A model generated the notes under the pieces. It was not told where the DNA came from and searched no databases. It was given only the letters and a program-made list of their open reading frames with translations. A stretch of 64,000 nt of DNA, from NCBI GenBank assembly GCA_022497155.1, contig MU385719.1, positions 558,001 through 622,000 on the forward strand, given 5' to 3'. Both the position numbers and the translations under genes were made by a program. Below are positions 36,303-48,139 of the stretch, piece by piece. Source of the stretch: Whalleya microplaca (taxonomy: Eukaryota > Ascomycota > Sordariomycetes > Xylariales > Xylariaceae). The number at the start of each line of letters is the position of its first letter. Position 1 is the stretch's first letter.

Positions 36303-36993
36303 CTCTGAAATGGAAATATAAAACATAACTGGACATGGCGTATGAGGCGATGTTGTATACCACACTGGCATGGGCGCATTTTTCATACAGATGACGAATA
36401 TTATACATGTTGGATTGTCAGCGGACCAAGGTTAATTCGCTTTGTATAAATGTGAGGATGGAGGTGATTCCTGGACCGAACAACTAGAAAACAGGAATGA
36501 GGGTAGGTATGAAGTATCTACTACGTTGAGAAAGTAATATTTAATCTCAATCTATAGAGACCTCACTGGTAGTATCTAACATTATAAACACTACAAAGAT
36601 ACACCTTTTATATATTTAAAAGTCTTAGCAAAGGAAACTCAATTGCTTACTTATAGGTAGAGTATGGACCATAGGATACAACCTAAGCCCGGCACCGAAT
36701 ATTGGAGATTTGGGCTTACCTAATTATCTGACGACCCCACGCCAATCCATTGAAATTCAAGGTACCACCAACCTTACCTAAGAATTCCGTAGCTCGGCTA
36801 CGCTCGAGCTTTATGTCGGTGTTTCCCACGTACAAGCTCTTGCGACTAAAGTTTGCGACAACAAACCAATTGAGCTCTCAAGCCAGTGCTTTACCGTCGA
36901 ACGTCCTCGTAGGATTTCATCACAATACGTAGAAACTCACTTCGAGCTCTGCAGTGTCATACTAGCGACCTGATCATCAAAGAGCCTCCAGAC
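36303..36993. other. Intergenic, 691 bp, SWD2 promoter region
   Basis: AT-rich 3' region of the CAP10-like gene, then the promoter of SWD2. No gene was recognised. Confidence 0.45.
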
Positions 36994-38377
36994 ATGGCGT
37001 CCACGCCAATGGATCTCGACCTTCCCGAGAACTCCTCGCCAGCTAATGGCACGCCAACCACGTCCTTGAACATAACGCGTACTCTTGGAAGCGGCCTGGC
37101 CAGCACATCAGCTGTCACAGATGTAATCGCAAACTACAGACCTACAAAGGTACCTTTTTCCACTAGACTACAACACCGTAAAAAACGCATTGTTGCTTCT
37201 TCTGTATCCAAGCCTATTGACAATGGCACTTCCCGTCCAACTCCAGCTACAAAGGAGGAACCCGACAATGACTCACACACATCACAGCTCTTCAAGCGCG
37301 ACGGTATCAAGGATGGGCCGCCGCAACCCCATATCCTGAGCCTTGACTACGACGATCCCGGCGAGCTCCTGATGACATCCGAGAGCGACGAGACGATCCA
37401 GATCTACAAGACGCGAGAAGGACGGCACGACAAGCAGCTTCTCAGCAAGAAGTACGGAGTGAAGCTGGCGAAATTCACACACAACAGCTCGAGTATCATC
37501 TACGCGAGCACGAAACAGAATGGTTTGGATTACCCTGGCTTCTAGCACCATGCAGCATTATCTTGGTTTTGCTACTAACACTTGGACTGCCACAGACGCC
37601 ATGAGATACTTGACGACCCACGACAACGTGTTCATACGGTACTTCGAAGGCCACGAGGGCGCGGTCACCTGTCTAGCAATGCACCCGGGCTCCGACGACT
37701 TCATATCGTGCAGCAAAGACAACACGGTGCGGCTGTGGAACGGCGGGACCAAGAACATGACGGGGCTGCTGTACCTCAACACGCCGTACCTGGCGGCGTG
37801 GGACCCGAGCGGGCAGATCTTCGCCGTGGGCTCGCCCTCGAGCGGGACCGTGCTGCTGTACGACCACCGCAACTTCGACAAGGCGCCCTTCGCCGAGTTC
37901 GACATCGTCGAGGCGTGCGGGCCCATCGACGCCTCGCACACGCTGCGCGGCTGGACCAAGCTCGAGTTCGCCAACGACGGGCGCACCCTCCTGCTCGGCA
38001 CCAAGGGCGGCGGGCATTACCTCCTCGACTCCTTCAACGGCAGCCTCAAGGCGTACCTGCGGAAGCCGGACGGGCGGAGCGGCAGCCGGCTGGCCGCGGG
38101 CGAGGAGGCCATGATGAATGGGGGACCCACCGGCACGAATGTCGAGGGTAGTGGGGACTGCTGCTTCACGCAGGACGGGCGCTATGTCGTGGGCGGCACG
38201 AGGAAGGGCGTCGTCGTCTGGGATACCCTGGGCCAGACCCAGGAGAAGATCCTGGACCCCACCTATGTGCTCGAGGACTCGAGGGAGGCGGCGGTCGTGG
38301 CGTTCAACCCGCGCTTCAACTTCTTCGCGACGGCGGATCAGGACTTGGTCTTCTGGGTGCCGGATCCCCATGCTTAG
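36994..38377 (+). CDS. SWD2: WD40 protein SWD2 of COMPASS/Set1 and CPF complexes
   Basis: Beta-propeller subunit of the Set1/COMPASS H3K4 methyltransferase and, in yeast, of the cleavage and polyadenylation factor. The preferred model has three exons: 36994-37149, 37288-37522 and 37596-38377, giving 390 aa. The junctions restore NYRPTKLFKRDGIKDGPPQPHILSLDYDD and STKQNDAMRYLTTHDN. WD-repeat text includes GELLMTSESDETIQIYKTREG, FIRYFEGHEGAVTCLAMHPGSDDFISCSKDNTVRLWN, AAWDPSGQIFAVGSPSSGTVLLYD, LEFANDGRTLLLGT and the last repeat DLVFWVPD. Intron 1 (37150-37287) is 138 nt with no in-frame stop, so retention would add 46 residues. The third exon is strikingly GC-rich, which creates long meaningless antisense frames. 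Confidence 0.93.
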
Positions 38378-39016
38378 GTAGGATAGGGGAGTGTGAGTTC
38401 CATTGCAGGAGTAGAGGTATTCACATGAGGGGATGGATGTCCGTGTAAGTCAATGGGGAGTATTGAGAAATCGATGAGAGGGAGAACGATTGCGGTTGGC
38501 TCTAGAATAAGATACCCCGTTTGCATTTGCGGCGTCTAAAAGGGTTGATGTGATATAGACATTTTATAATCAATCATGATATATAAGCTATTCATGGCAA
38601 ATTCTCTCTGATTGATGAAGTTCCCATTATTCTCAAGAGCTGCTCTAGTGAGACCTCAAAATACAGTACCTATTTGATCGACTATATATCAAGTTACCTA
38701 GGTACTTTGAATTGCTTCAGGTTCACCAAGCTGACCTCGGAATCAGAACTGCCCCGCAGTTTGCAGTAAGCTGGAGCTCACCAATGACAGGCCCCGCCAA
38801 AAGCTGGTCGCCAAGAAATGGAAAAGGGCCAAAATTCAACTTACATATATATACCAATCTCACTCCAACAACTGACATATCCATATCTCATCCACAAGCC
38901 ACCCGCACATGACGGCACATGACGGCACATGAACGAACCCTCGACATCCAACATCGACCGTCAGATCGTATCGATTGCATATAGACAGACAACAGCGCAC
39001 TCGCAAGCAGTCCACA
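38378..39016. other. Intergenic, 639 bp, SRP9 promoter region
   Basis: SWD2 3' end followed by the SRP9 promoter. A TATATATA run near 38848-38855 and a triple GCACATGACG repeat near 38905-38930 lie upstream of the SRP9 ATG. No gene was recognised. Confidence 0.5.
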
Positions 39017-39670
39017 ATGCCGTACTACGCAACGAGCCAGGAATGGCTGCACCAATCCTCGCTCCTCCTCGAAGCACGACCAAGCACAGTACGTTCTTTC
39101 GTTCATTCATTTCCTCACCCTCACCGCACTATCCCCTTCCCACTCCCTCCCACCTCCCACCTCCCACCTCCTATACACGTATCCCACACACATACCCAAC
39201 CAACCGACCAACTAACCCCCCAACAGACCCGCATAACAACCAAATACCACATAAGCAAAACCCTCAGCACCCGTCGCAAATCCAAAACCAACGCCCCCTC
39301 TTCCACCACCACCACCACTACTACCACAGACAAACCCCCGCGCGGCTCCCTGACCCTGAAGACGTACGACCCGCACTCGGGCGTCTGCCTCAAGTACCGC
39401 ACCACCAAGGCGGCCGAGGTGTCGCGGCTCGTGCTGAGCCTGGGCCGTCTCGGCGGCCGCATGGCCGCCCTGCCTGCCCCCGAGGCTGCCGATGAGGTCA
39501 TGGCTGATGCGCCGCCTGAGGGATCAGGAGCGGGGGCAGTGGGGGCAGGTGAGGGTGTGAGTAGAACGGGGACGCCGGTTGTGGAGGCGGGGAAGGCGCC
39601 GGCTCCGCCGCCGCCGCCGCAGCAGCAAGGGGGTGGTGGGAAGGGGAAGAAGAAGAAGGGCAAGAAATAG
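39017..39670 (+). CDS. SRP21: Signal recognition particle SRP9/SRP21 subunit
   Basis: Alu-domain subunit of the signal recognition particle, which slows translation of secretory proteins at the ribosome. Two exons: 39017-39088 and 39227-39670, giving 171 aa. The N terminus MPYYATSQEWLHQSSLLLEARPSTTRITTKYHI is the fungal SRP9 start. It continues PPRGSLTLKTYDPHSGVCLKYRTTKAAEVSRLVLSLGRLGGRMA, matching the SRP9 domain. An eight-Thr run inside the domain loop and a Pro/Gln/Gly stretch ending in KGKKKKGKK are low-complexity features. Fungal SRP21 proteins usually have such Lys-rich tails. The GC-rich second exon yields long antisense shadows. Confidence 0.9.
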   Translation: MPYYATSQEWLHQSSLLLEARPSTVRSFVHSFPHPHRTIPFPLPPTSHLPPPIHVSHTHTQPTDQLTPQQTRITTKYHISKTLSTRRKSKTNAPSSTTTTTTTTDKPPRGSLTLKTYDPHSGVCLKYRTTKAAEVSRLVLSLGRLGGRMAALPAPEAADEVMADAPPEGSGAGAVGAGEGVSRTGTPVVEAGKAPAPPPPPQQQGGGGKGKKKKGKK

Positions 39671-40406
39671 ATAGGGGAACGAGGGAGCGAGGGAAGGGAT
39701 GAGATGAGATGAGATGAGATGAGATGGTGATCTATTGGGGAATGGTGTACCTACACTACATACGTGCATACATGCTCTCGGTGCTGTGGATATGGCGAGA
39801 TCTGGCCGCGGGGATTTAAAGCATCTAGACTGTCTCATATGATGACTGTAACAGCTACTGCAAGGGGCGGGAAGCCTGGCGTTAGGAGGGAAGCACGAGG
39901 CAAAGACATCTGTCACATCTAGCAAAAAGCACGAAGCATCATCCAAGACATGTTCAGGATTTAGTGAAATATTTTTTCTTGATCATCGTTTCTCTGCATT
40001 GCTTGCGTGTTTACATTATACACCTCCCCGATTCCCATCCGCCAAGTCATACCTACTTCCACGCGGCCCGATTCGTTGATTCCCCTTTGCAAGTATCTGA
40101 ATTTTTGGACCAATGAAAAAGAGACGGAGAAACTCCCCAACGCCAGTTGTTGACCATGTCCCCCTGACAAAAAAAAGAGAAAGGCTGACGCAACAGATGA
40201 CTCGACGAAGTGGTGTAGAGTCGTGACCAGTCTGCTGAATCCGGTGAGAACGATCGCCCGTCTTCTAGTCTATAGTGGGAGTTCCCGAGCGATGCAGGGG
40301 GCAAGACAATAGAAGCGGCGAAAGAGAAGAGAATATACAGAAGACGGATCTAATGAGGGGGTATCGAGACAGAATAGAGAATAGCGAAATACAGACGGCG
40401 ACAGGC
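39671..40406. other. Convergent intergenic region, no gene seen
   Basis: 3' ends of SRP9 (+) and RNR2 (-). It contains the (GATGA)n repeat. No coding region was recognised. Confidence 0.5.
39699..39725. repeat. (GATGA)5 microsatellite
   Basis: Pentanucleotide GATGA repeated about five times just downstream of the SRP9 stop codon. Confidence 0.9.
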
Positions 40407-41847
40407 TTAGAAGTCGTCGTCGAAGGTGAAGTCGCCACCGTTCTCACCCTGGCCATCAACCGAGGCTGAGACATCCTCGTTGGAGACGTTCTTCTTGGTG
40501 CTAGCCATGACACCGGCCTTCTGGTACTCGCCGACCCGCTTCTCGAAGAAGTTGGTCTTGCCACCCAGCGAGATGTTCTCCATGAAGTCGAAGGGGTTGC
40601 TGGAGCGGTAGACCTTGTCGTTGCCGAGGGCGACGAGCAGGCGGTCGGCGACGAACTCGATGTACTGCTTCATCAGGTTGGCGTTCATGCCGAGCATGGC
40701 GCAGGGCAGGGCCTCGGTCAGGAACTCCTGCTCGATGTCCACGGCATCGGTGATGACCTTCTGGACGACCTCCTTGCTGGGGCGGTTCTTCAGGTGCGTG
40801 AACAGCAGGCAGGCGAAGTCGGTGTGCAGACCCTCGTCACGGGAGATGAGCTCGTTGGAGAAGGTCAAGCCGGGCATGAGACCACGCTTCTTCAACCAGA
40901 AGATGGAGGCGAAGGCACCGCTAAAGAAGATACCCTCAACGGCGGCGAAGGCAATCAGTCGCTGGGCAAAGGTGGACTGCTTGTCGGCAATCCACTTCAG
41001 AGCCCAGTCGGCCTTCTTTCGGATACAAGGGACTAGATGAATTGTCAGTGGCGGATCGATGATGGGATCGAAATAGGCTAAAACTCACTAGTCTCGATGG
41101 CGTTGAAGAGGTGGGTTCTCTGGGCAGGCTCCTTGATGTAGGTGTCAATGAGCAGTGAGTAGGTCTCCGAGTGGATGTTCTCCATCATGATTTGGAAACC
41201 GTAGAAGCATCGCGCCTCGGGGATCTGGACTTCGCCACTGAATCGCTCGACCAGGTTCTCGTTGACAATGCCATCAGATGCAGCAAAGAACGCAAGAATG
41301 TGGGAGATGAAGAACTTTTCATCATTGTTGAGTCTGTTGTTCCAGTCGTGGAGATCCTTGGACAGGTCGATCTCCTCAGCAGTCCAGAAGGAAGCTTCGT
41401 GCTTCTTGTACATTTGCCAGATCTGTGTAATGTAGTTGTTAGCCGAAGTCGCGTCGGAAAACACTTTACGCGTCTTGACGCGTCACATACCTCATGGTAC
41501 TTGATGGGGAACAGGACGAACCGCTGAGGGTTCTCCTGGAGGAGGGGCTCGTCGGCCTCCTCAGGCTTGATGGTGGGGGCCACCGCAAGCTTCTCTTCTT
41601 TCTTCTCCACGGTTGGCTTCTGGGACTCGATCTCGCTGGCGAGGGTATCAATGTCAGCGTCGAAGGGCGCGTTCTCTTTGCCGGCGGCAGAGAAGTCAAG
41701 CTTCTTGACAGGAGACTCCATCTTCAAGGACTCCATGGCGGAGGTAGCCTATTGAAAAACGGGTTAGTCTTGGTCTTAGAATGGGCTGCCAGGCAATAGC
41801 ATAGCGGTGTCATGTACCTTCTTGGAGGGAGTGAACTCAGTTGCCAT
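40407..41847 (-). CDS. RNR2: Ribonucleotide reductase small subunit (R2, class Ia)
   Basis: Supplies the diiron-tyrosyl radical for reduction of ribonucleotides to dNTPs. Four exons: 41847-41818, 41748-41491, 41422-41089 and 41032-40407, giving 415 aa. The junctions restore [31 protein letters not shown] and [20 protein letters not shown]. Diiron ligands and the radical Tyr are present: Asp146 ([11 protein letters not shown]), Glu177 and His180 ([11 protein letters not shown]), Tyr184, then Glu in [10 protein letters not shown], and Glu/His in [10 protein letters not shown]. The C terminus [10 protein letters not shown] is the usual tail that docks on the large subunit. The promoter and intron 2 each contain two ACGCGT motifs, matching MCB elements that drive S-phase RNR expression in yeasts. 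Confidence 0.98.
41468..41483. promoter_or_regulatory. RNR2: Pair of MCB-like ACGCGT motifs in RNR2 intron 2
   Basis: Two exact ACGCGT palindromes (41468-41473 and 41478-41483) spaced 10 bp apart, inside the 68-nt intron. MCB boxes bind MBF in yeasts. An intronic role is inference. Confidence 0.45.
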
Positions 41848-41947
41848 TGCGAAAGACTGTAGAGGTTGATGTATATCAAGGCTGTAGAAGTCGAAACGAG
41901 ACAAACAATGGTTCAATTGCAAAGATAACCCAATCACTTGAGGAATG

Positions 41948-41953
41948 ACGCGT
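41948..41953. promoter_or_regulatory. RNR2: MCB-like box ACGCGT, about 100 bp upstream of RNR2 ATG
   Basis: Exact ACGCGT at a typical promoter distance. The yeast MBF complex uses this site at RNR genes. Confidence 0.5.
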
Positions 41954-42117
41954 GGTTATTGAGGTGATTGTGGTTGTGATGGTGCAAGACGAAAAGCGTG
42001 TTGAGAATTGTCAGGTCCAGAGTCTTTTTAAATGGTGTTTGGCGCCAAGTCACGTGCACGGATCACTACAGCTCTGACGCGACAATGGAGCGCGACAGGG
42101 CCCGCCACCTTTTTTCT

Positions 42118-42123
42118 ACGCGT
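42118..42123. promoter_or_regulatory. RNR2: Second MCB-like box ACGCGT, about 270 bp upstream of RNR2 ATG
   Basis: Exact ACGCGT, with a near match ACGCGA about 45 bp closer to the gene. Confidence 0.45.
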
Positions 42124-43062
42124 TCGGACCAGGGCGGCACAGGGCAAGCACGGGGCAAGCTGTGGGCAACACAGGGGTCCACAAGGGTCGCCAGGTGAGA
42201 GCTCCAGCCCCCAAGAACTCCTACCCAACTTCTGCAAGGAATGCGGGACGCTCGGTCAGCTCGGCGCCTGTTTTAGGTGTTGGGTACAAGGATAATTCGG
42301 CCTTTCTACGATGCCAGAGGCTAGCAGAGACCAACTGGAGTTATCAGATCCGAATCATCAGATAAACAAATGTCCCGAAAGCGGAATGGACTAGATCCGT
42401 AGTCCTGAGCTGATTCAAGCTTGTGTCAGCCCATGCAAATAGTTCAGTCATCGCGAATCACGATACACAAGGCCACTTTCTGTGCCAATGCTTGCTAGAA
42501 GGTGTCTTGCCGTGCCATTGGACCGTTTAGTACCGAGCCTAGAGCCTAATGTCGGTGTCCTCGGGCTGCCTTCTCGGAGTACGAGTCACTCAGCTCTTAT
42601 TATTGTTATAATGAACAAACACAGCTCCCATATATGTATGCTCCATGCTTGTTGCTATGTACATGGCCCATGTCTTGAGTAGGTGCGAGTTCGGAGATAT
42701 CTCAAGTCTCATTATACTCGCAGTAGTCCCCCCTAGATCTACGTATGTAGATCTACTGCTTGCCACAGTCATGAAGAACCTAATTATGCATTATGACATT
42801 ACACTCGTTCTATCTGGTGTTGGTATTACGCGTTGACCTGTCTGTTCACCAATACATCTGAACCTGCCACAACCTGCTATGCTGGCTCCTTCTCAATTGA
42901 CATGAATCCGAACAGTCCACAACAGCTTTGAAAGAATTAGAAGATTCAAAGCAACCCAATCCACAATGTGTGACTCTTTGTAAGTCGTCCCATAATCACC
43001 AGTCTTATGACGAATCGGCACCTCGTGCATGAAAGACCCTCCAATCGATCGAGATAAACAGA

Positions 43063-44040
43063 TTAACGCCGGGATTTGTTTCTAGTAGATCCCTGGTTTT
43101 GCACGCCCATCTCAACATCGGCCGGGCGAGATTTCTTCTTGCTACCCAACCCCATCCCGAAAATACTTCCACCGGAATTGCCCTGCCGATCGTCACGAAC
43201 CCGGGCCTGAGCAGGCTGCGATGGCCGAGACTGCCCAGCGGTGACGCCAGCCGACTGGGGACGGTGGCCGCCGGTAGGCGAATGGTTATTGCTTCCTGGA
43301 CGCGATGTGTGTTGAGGTGACTCGGAATTGAATCGATCGAACTCGGCCGGGTCGCTAGGATCGACGTTGGGCACCGGCAGCTTGCTCTTGCGAAGGTTCT
43401 CTTTGCCTTTCTTCCGAAGATGGTCCTCCAGAATCATAGCATTGCGTGTATTGGCGAGAACAGCGGCATCGAAGATGTCTCCGACAAAGGGAACTAATCC
43501 AACAACAAAATCCACAAGTACCCAGAAGTACATCGAGAGCAGTACGAGGGGTGGCAGGCCACCGTCAATCTTCTTGGCAGAGCGAACGACTATCAGAGCC
43601 AAGATTGCATCTGCAAAATCTCCGAAACTATCATAGTTGACGCTTGTTAGTCTACGATTGGAACTCCTAGGAGATGAGGCTACTCACACTGGGATGAGTC
43701 CTAGAATGCTTCCCCAACCAAACTTGAGTCCCATAAAATTGCCAAAGCTCATGTCCAGTCTGTATGCTCTCCTCTTCACCTTGGTCAAGACTTCGGCATC
43801 GTTGTCAGAGATGCCAGGCGGTAAAGCTTTGCGAACTTTCTTGAATTTACGTTTCGGGTTGCCATCAAGTCGTGATGCGGGAACTTGCTCAAAGTAGGGA
43901 TCCTTCAATTCGCGCCACGTTAGTATTATCGCTCATCCTTGAGGTCGATGATATGTGATACTTACCTCTGCTGAGGGACCGTTTGGTCCTTTATCTCCTA
44001 AGATCTTCTTGAAAAGGACCTTGGCGACGAAGCTCGTCAT
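43063..44040 (-). CDS. DUF4112 membrane protein
   Basis: Conserved fungal protein of unknown function with the DUF4112 domain. Three exons: 44040-43966, 43902-43688 and 43627-43063, giving 284 aa. Junctions restore GPSAEDPYFEQVPAS and GSILGLIPVFGDFADAILALIVVRSAKKIDGG. The domain has two hydrophobic segments, each followed by a repeated G-x-x-P-x-x-GD motif: GLIPVFGDFADA and GLVPFVGDIFDAAVLANTRNA. This is the hallmark of the family. The N terminus (MTSFVAKVLFKKILGDKG) is basic. The C-terminal 110 residues are Ser/Pro/Gly/Arg-rich and look disordered, ending in STRNKSRR. No experimental role can be inferred from the sequence. Confidence 0.9.
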
Positions 44041-45452
44041 CTTGTCACAAGAGCCGAGTTAAGTATGACAACGTAATAATGAAGAGGACGGAGAGGTAGG
44101 TTGGGAAACAGGAGGTGACCTTTGGAGAGTTCGGCCAGAGAGCAGAGATATACGGTTGGCAAATCCTAGGTCTTGTCCGTTTGCAGATTAAAGACCGGTC
44201 AGGGAATTTCGTGTTGGGCGGCCTCGTTGCCACGCAGGGGTGGGAGACGGTTGGCAGTTATGTGTTCAAGGCCAGTGGGTTTCGAACATCGCCTTTGAAA
44301 CAATCAAATCACAGCGAGTGGAATGAAGTCAAAGACTGGGATTTGCAATTATGACCAATGGATTAATGCTCCACTACCACGCTCAGCGCAGTCACTTGTA
44401 CATGTATTCAAGTTTCACCAACATGCGATTGATCGCTCCATTATGTGACGCGCCGATAATCAAGCTTGGAAAGGGTACATACATAAGGGCGCCGATGATG
44501 TCAAGCGATTGGTACCCTGGTCAGACCTGTCAGAACTTAGATTTGGCCCGCTTACGTGCAGAAGAGTGGACACCTGTGAATCGATGTGGCTACCTCTGCG
44601 TGGCTGAGTCGTCCACCACGTAGCTACCTAGCCACATGTGACTTGCCAAGTTTTCTAACTTACAGCTCTTCCAGGATCTTCTATAAAGTATTGAGGCCGC
44701 CAGAAATGATATCTTTTCACGCATGGACTGACCGCAATTTAGAGGTGCTCATGATTGAGCTTTCGAGTTGTGACCAGGCATCACGCTCAGACTTTTCCAA
44801 GTAGATGCAATCGATATCATTACTACTAACAGTACCATTCAATAGATGGGTATCAAATAAGGTTCCTTCTAGAAGACGATTTTGATAAGATGTTACGACA
44901 ACAGTCGTACTGATAGATTCCTGCAAATACTGATAGCGGTATTAGCTCTGCCTAAAGCGGCAAGCTCATGCAATAGTGAGTGACTTGCCGGGGTATACAA
45001 GCAACTTCAACAGAACTGGTTACATAATTCGCACATTACAGAAAGACGGAATACGAGATAATGCCAAGGACTATAAGTACAGCCAAGGCTCACTTGACAA
45101 CCGTTGAGAGCTGGTTGAGCTTCTGGACTTGCTTTCTAACTGAATTGTTATCTCCTCGTTATTGCCTATCCGGCTTGTTGGGTTACGAACAATGCCACCC
45201 TTCGTTTTCCACTGTAAACACCAGACACATTCCTCGTCCCTGCAACTGTGTAGAGAACTCCATACAGGAGGTGGCCGATCCTTAGTGTTTCCAGAAGCAG
45301 AATATCTTCCCTTATACTGTACTTCTAAGACCGATCAGATGAAATTTTCATAGCAACAACAATTCCAGTCCACCTTTACCCCAAAAGCAAGCACTTTTAT
45401 AAATAACCGTCTGTCTCCTTTACTACTTGTATGGCTAGGCGTGGTTCTCCCC
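44041..45452. other. Intergenic, 1.4 kb, no gene recognised
   Basis: Promoter of the DUF4112 gene and 3' region of the MFS permease. Frames are short, without family resemblance. Confidence 0.45.
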
Positions 45453-47302
45453 TCACGCTTTGAACCATAACTTCTTCTGTTGCCTCCCTCCTACTAGCCA
45501 GGAAGTGAAAAGGACCATCGATGATCCCACGATTATTACAAGTCCCGCCCATATCTGCGCCCATAAGTAACTGCCCCCACTAGCATCTATGATCCCACCC
45601 ATGGTCGGAGGGCCAGCGAGGACTGCAATACCGCAGAGCGCAAAGACCATCCCGATCCATGTGCCCATCTTCGAGATGTCCGTCACGAGGCTACTCAGAG
45701 CGCCTGGGAAGACACCTTGACCGGCGCCGTTCACAAATCCAGTTACTACGGCATAGACGTACATGTCTGGTCGCTTATGTACCCCTATCCAGCCAAATGC
45801 CACGATTCCCAACGCGGCAGAGTTGAAGCCATAGGTGTTGATGGGGCCCGTATAGCGATCAGCGAGAAATCCGAATATGGGTCGTGCCGGAATGCCTGCG
45901 GCACTAGTGATAAGTATGAAGTTGACAGACTCCAGGTCAGTAATGCCAACTATATCATGGGCGTAAGAGTTGATCTAAAGAAGAAAGGATCAGTCATACC
46001 AGCTCCACGTTCATATGACGCCGGAATGAACTTACATATATTAGCAGGGTGAATAGGGAGAAGTATATGAGAAATGAACCCGCAGTGAAGATAGCATACG
46101 GGACATTCTTGAAAGCTTTCCAATCCACGATAGGCCCCGGGGTTCTTCGTAGTTTACGTGGCTTGATTAAAGTAAACCCAATAATACACAAGGACATAGC
46201 GATAAACCCGCAGATTCTAACTGCCCAGGGAAATCCTATCTTTGGTGTCAGGTATTGGATAACTAGAGAACTTAGAGTCAGTAGCTACATTCTGGGGGCT
46301 ACCTTGACAACAAACAGGGATCAAAAGTCCTCTCTTGAGTATTAATGATTTATTCATATGCTGCAAAGGGGTATCTGTGTTCATGGTAGAGGACAAAGGG
46401 GAAGTTATTGGACGCAGATGCTGCTTACTCGCTGGAAAAAGAATGGCACCAGTGCTCGTTCCACAGGCCTTAAGAGCCATAGCAAGTGATCGTTTTCGTT
46501 TGAAGTACGTTCCGAGATTTGCAAGGGCTGGCATGAACATCAGGCCACCACCGATACCATTACAGAACCCCTGAGCAAGCAAAATTTGCCAGTACTGAGT
46601 TGCCAAACTCGTCATGAATATCCCTACTCGCGATTTTGAGTCAGCCAATGTCCCTTTCAGATAGTCTCGGGAGTGTAAGGTCTGTTTCGATAGCACCGAC
46701 TCCGTAGGCATATCTATAAAACGAGAGCTCTGGAACACGTACCAATTATACACATAACAGCTCCAATACCATATAAGATCTTTGTATATCCCGCGTCCGA
46801 TAGTCGACCGGCTCCCAGCCCGACGACATAGTACAGAAATAGCTGTATTGAACCAACCCAAGACACTTGGGCCGCCGGCCATCCCATGGTCTGTCTGTAA
46901 TAGAGTTGGAATACGGCATAGCCGGTACCATACCCCCAGGACTACAACCATTCAGGTTCAGTATCTGCCCCCCCTAGACATTTTGACGAACGATTTGGAG
47001 CTACGAAGCATGTTGTGCAAAGTCTGAAGTCCCGGAAATACTACACCGGAGAATTGTTGCTTCTAGAACAGGATAGAAGAGGCTGATAATCGACACCGGA
47101 TGTTACTCACCATCATATTAGCAATATGGGCCGGGATAACTTGTGACCACGCCAGAAAGCCGCCGTCCGGGGGCTCGTCGTGAAGTGTAGTTGTTAGTGA
47201 TGTGCTCCGCATGATCCCTTCCTCAGGTCGAACCATAACGATCGAGTCAAGGACAGGTCGGCCCTGGCCCATCTGGCCTTTTTCGGCACTTTGTGCTGCC
47301 AT
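45453..47302 (-). CDS. MFS permease, monocarboxylate-transporter (MCT/Mch) type
   Basis: Twelve-TM permease of the fungal MCT-like group, whose members move riboflavin or carboxylates. Five exons: 47302-47111, 46941-46743, 46623-46429, 46262-46036 and 45974-45453, giving 444 aa with all phases consistent. The MCT signature PPDGGFLAWSQVIPAHIANMM-SWGYGTGYAVFQLYY spans the first junction. Later blocks are GLGAGRLSDAGY, LLAQGFCNGIGGGLMFMPALANLGTYFKRKRSLAMALKACGTSTGAILFPAIIQYLTPKIGFPWAVR and GIPARPIFGFLADRYTGP. VVTGFVNGAGQGVFPGALSSL and MGTWIGMVFALCGIAVLAGPPTMGGI follow. Intron 3 (46263-46428, 166 nt) is the longest in this gene. A CoA-transferase and a Zn2Cys6 regulator lie further along the strand, but no pathway can be proven. 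Confidence 0.9.
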
Positions 47303-48139
47303 TTTCTTCGGTAGATATGCTCGCCTTATTAGCAAGGACGAGCCGTAAACAGCACAGCGAGATGTGAAAATTTTGAAACCCCATTTTCTCGATTTGTGCT
47401 GGTCAGTGTATATTGCAGAAAGTTTATATACTCCGAGGTCGCAAGCTGCCTTATAGTGGCAGCTGCTGTCAATCCTTTCAGGTATCACTGCGGGCCAGAA
47501 TACAATATCTACATGCCTACTGCTCACTTCTATGGGCCCGAAGGGCGTATAATCTCCCTTACAGTACCAAGAGACTGGGTCGACGGTCGACAGACTGTCG
47601 ATGGTCTTTGTTCACACCGCAATTACCTAATTCAACTATGCATCGGCAGCGGGGTTGTAGTGGGATCTGGTTCCTGAGTCGGACGTCGTCCGCAGGGCTC
47701 AACCCGTATGGAGCTTTACCTTCCTAAGAATGTGAGGTAAGGGACTTATTCATGAGGATAGCGTCTTGGGTTCTGTCTGCTCAATCTCGTCTCGAACCGC
47801 GAAGCGACTACCGACGGTCACTCATCTGTTACATCAGAACATGAGCACTATAAACCCAGCTTATCCAACCGCTGTTGACTAGCATTACTATTTCTGATGC
47901 TCGATCGATTTTACAAAAGGTTTTACCTTTTCCAGACCTATGCTTTCGTCAGCGAATAAGTGCGCTGTTCAATTTGACAACTTTAATGGGGCATCCTTCT
48001 TCGTCCGGTCCCGTACCCGGGTAGTATCGGCCTTCCACATTGCCCAATTATCCAGTAGAATTGGCACCCATTCTACTGGTCAATCTGACACACTAGCGCA
48101 AGCGAATAAGAACTATTTTAACAGCAAAAAATACCAATC
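47303..48139. other. Intergenic, 837 bp, upstream of the MFS permease and tRNA
   Basis: Promoter of the permease. A perfect 9-bp hairpin (CCAGTAGAA with TTCTACTGG, about 48053-48080) lies 60 bp upstream of the tRNA gene. No coding gene was recognised. Confidence 0.5.

Larger units (their letters stand above)
41848..43062. other. RNR2 promoter region, 1.2 kb; no gene recognised
   Basis: Upstream of RNR2 and downstream of the DUF4112 gene. It holds two ACGCGT motifs close to RNR2 and one more at about 42828. A CACGTG box lies near 42052. No gene was recognised. Confidence 0.5.

Noticed and set aside
37582..38371. Long overlapping frames (189 aa + and 232 aa -) across SWD2 exon 3
   Set aside because: They are shadows caused by the very GC-rich third exon. 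The WD40 frame is the one with family motifs.
39121..39946. Minus-strand frames of 180 and 140 aa opposite SRP9
   Set aside because: Low-complexity antisense of the GC-rich SRP9 exon and its flanks, with no family resemblance.
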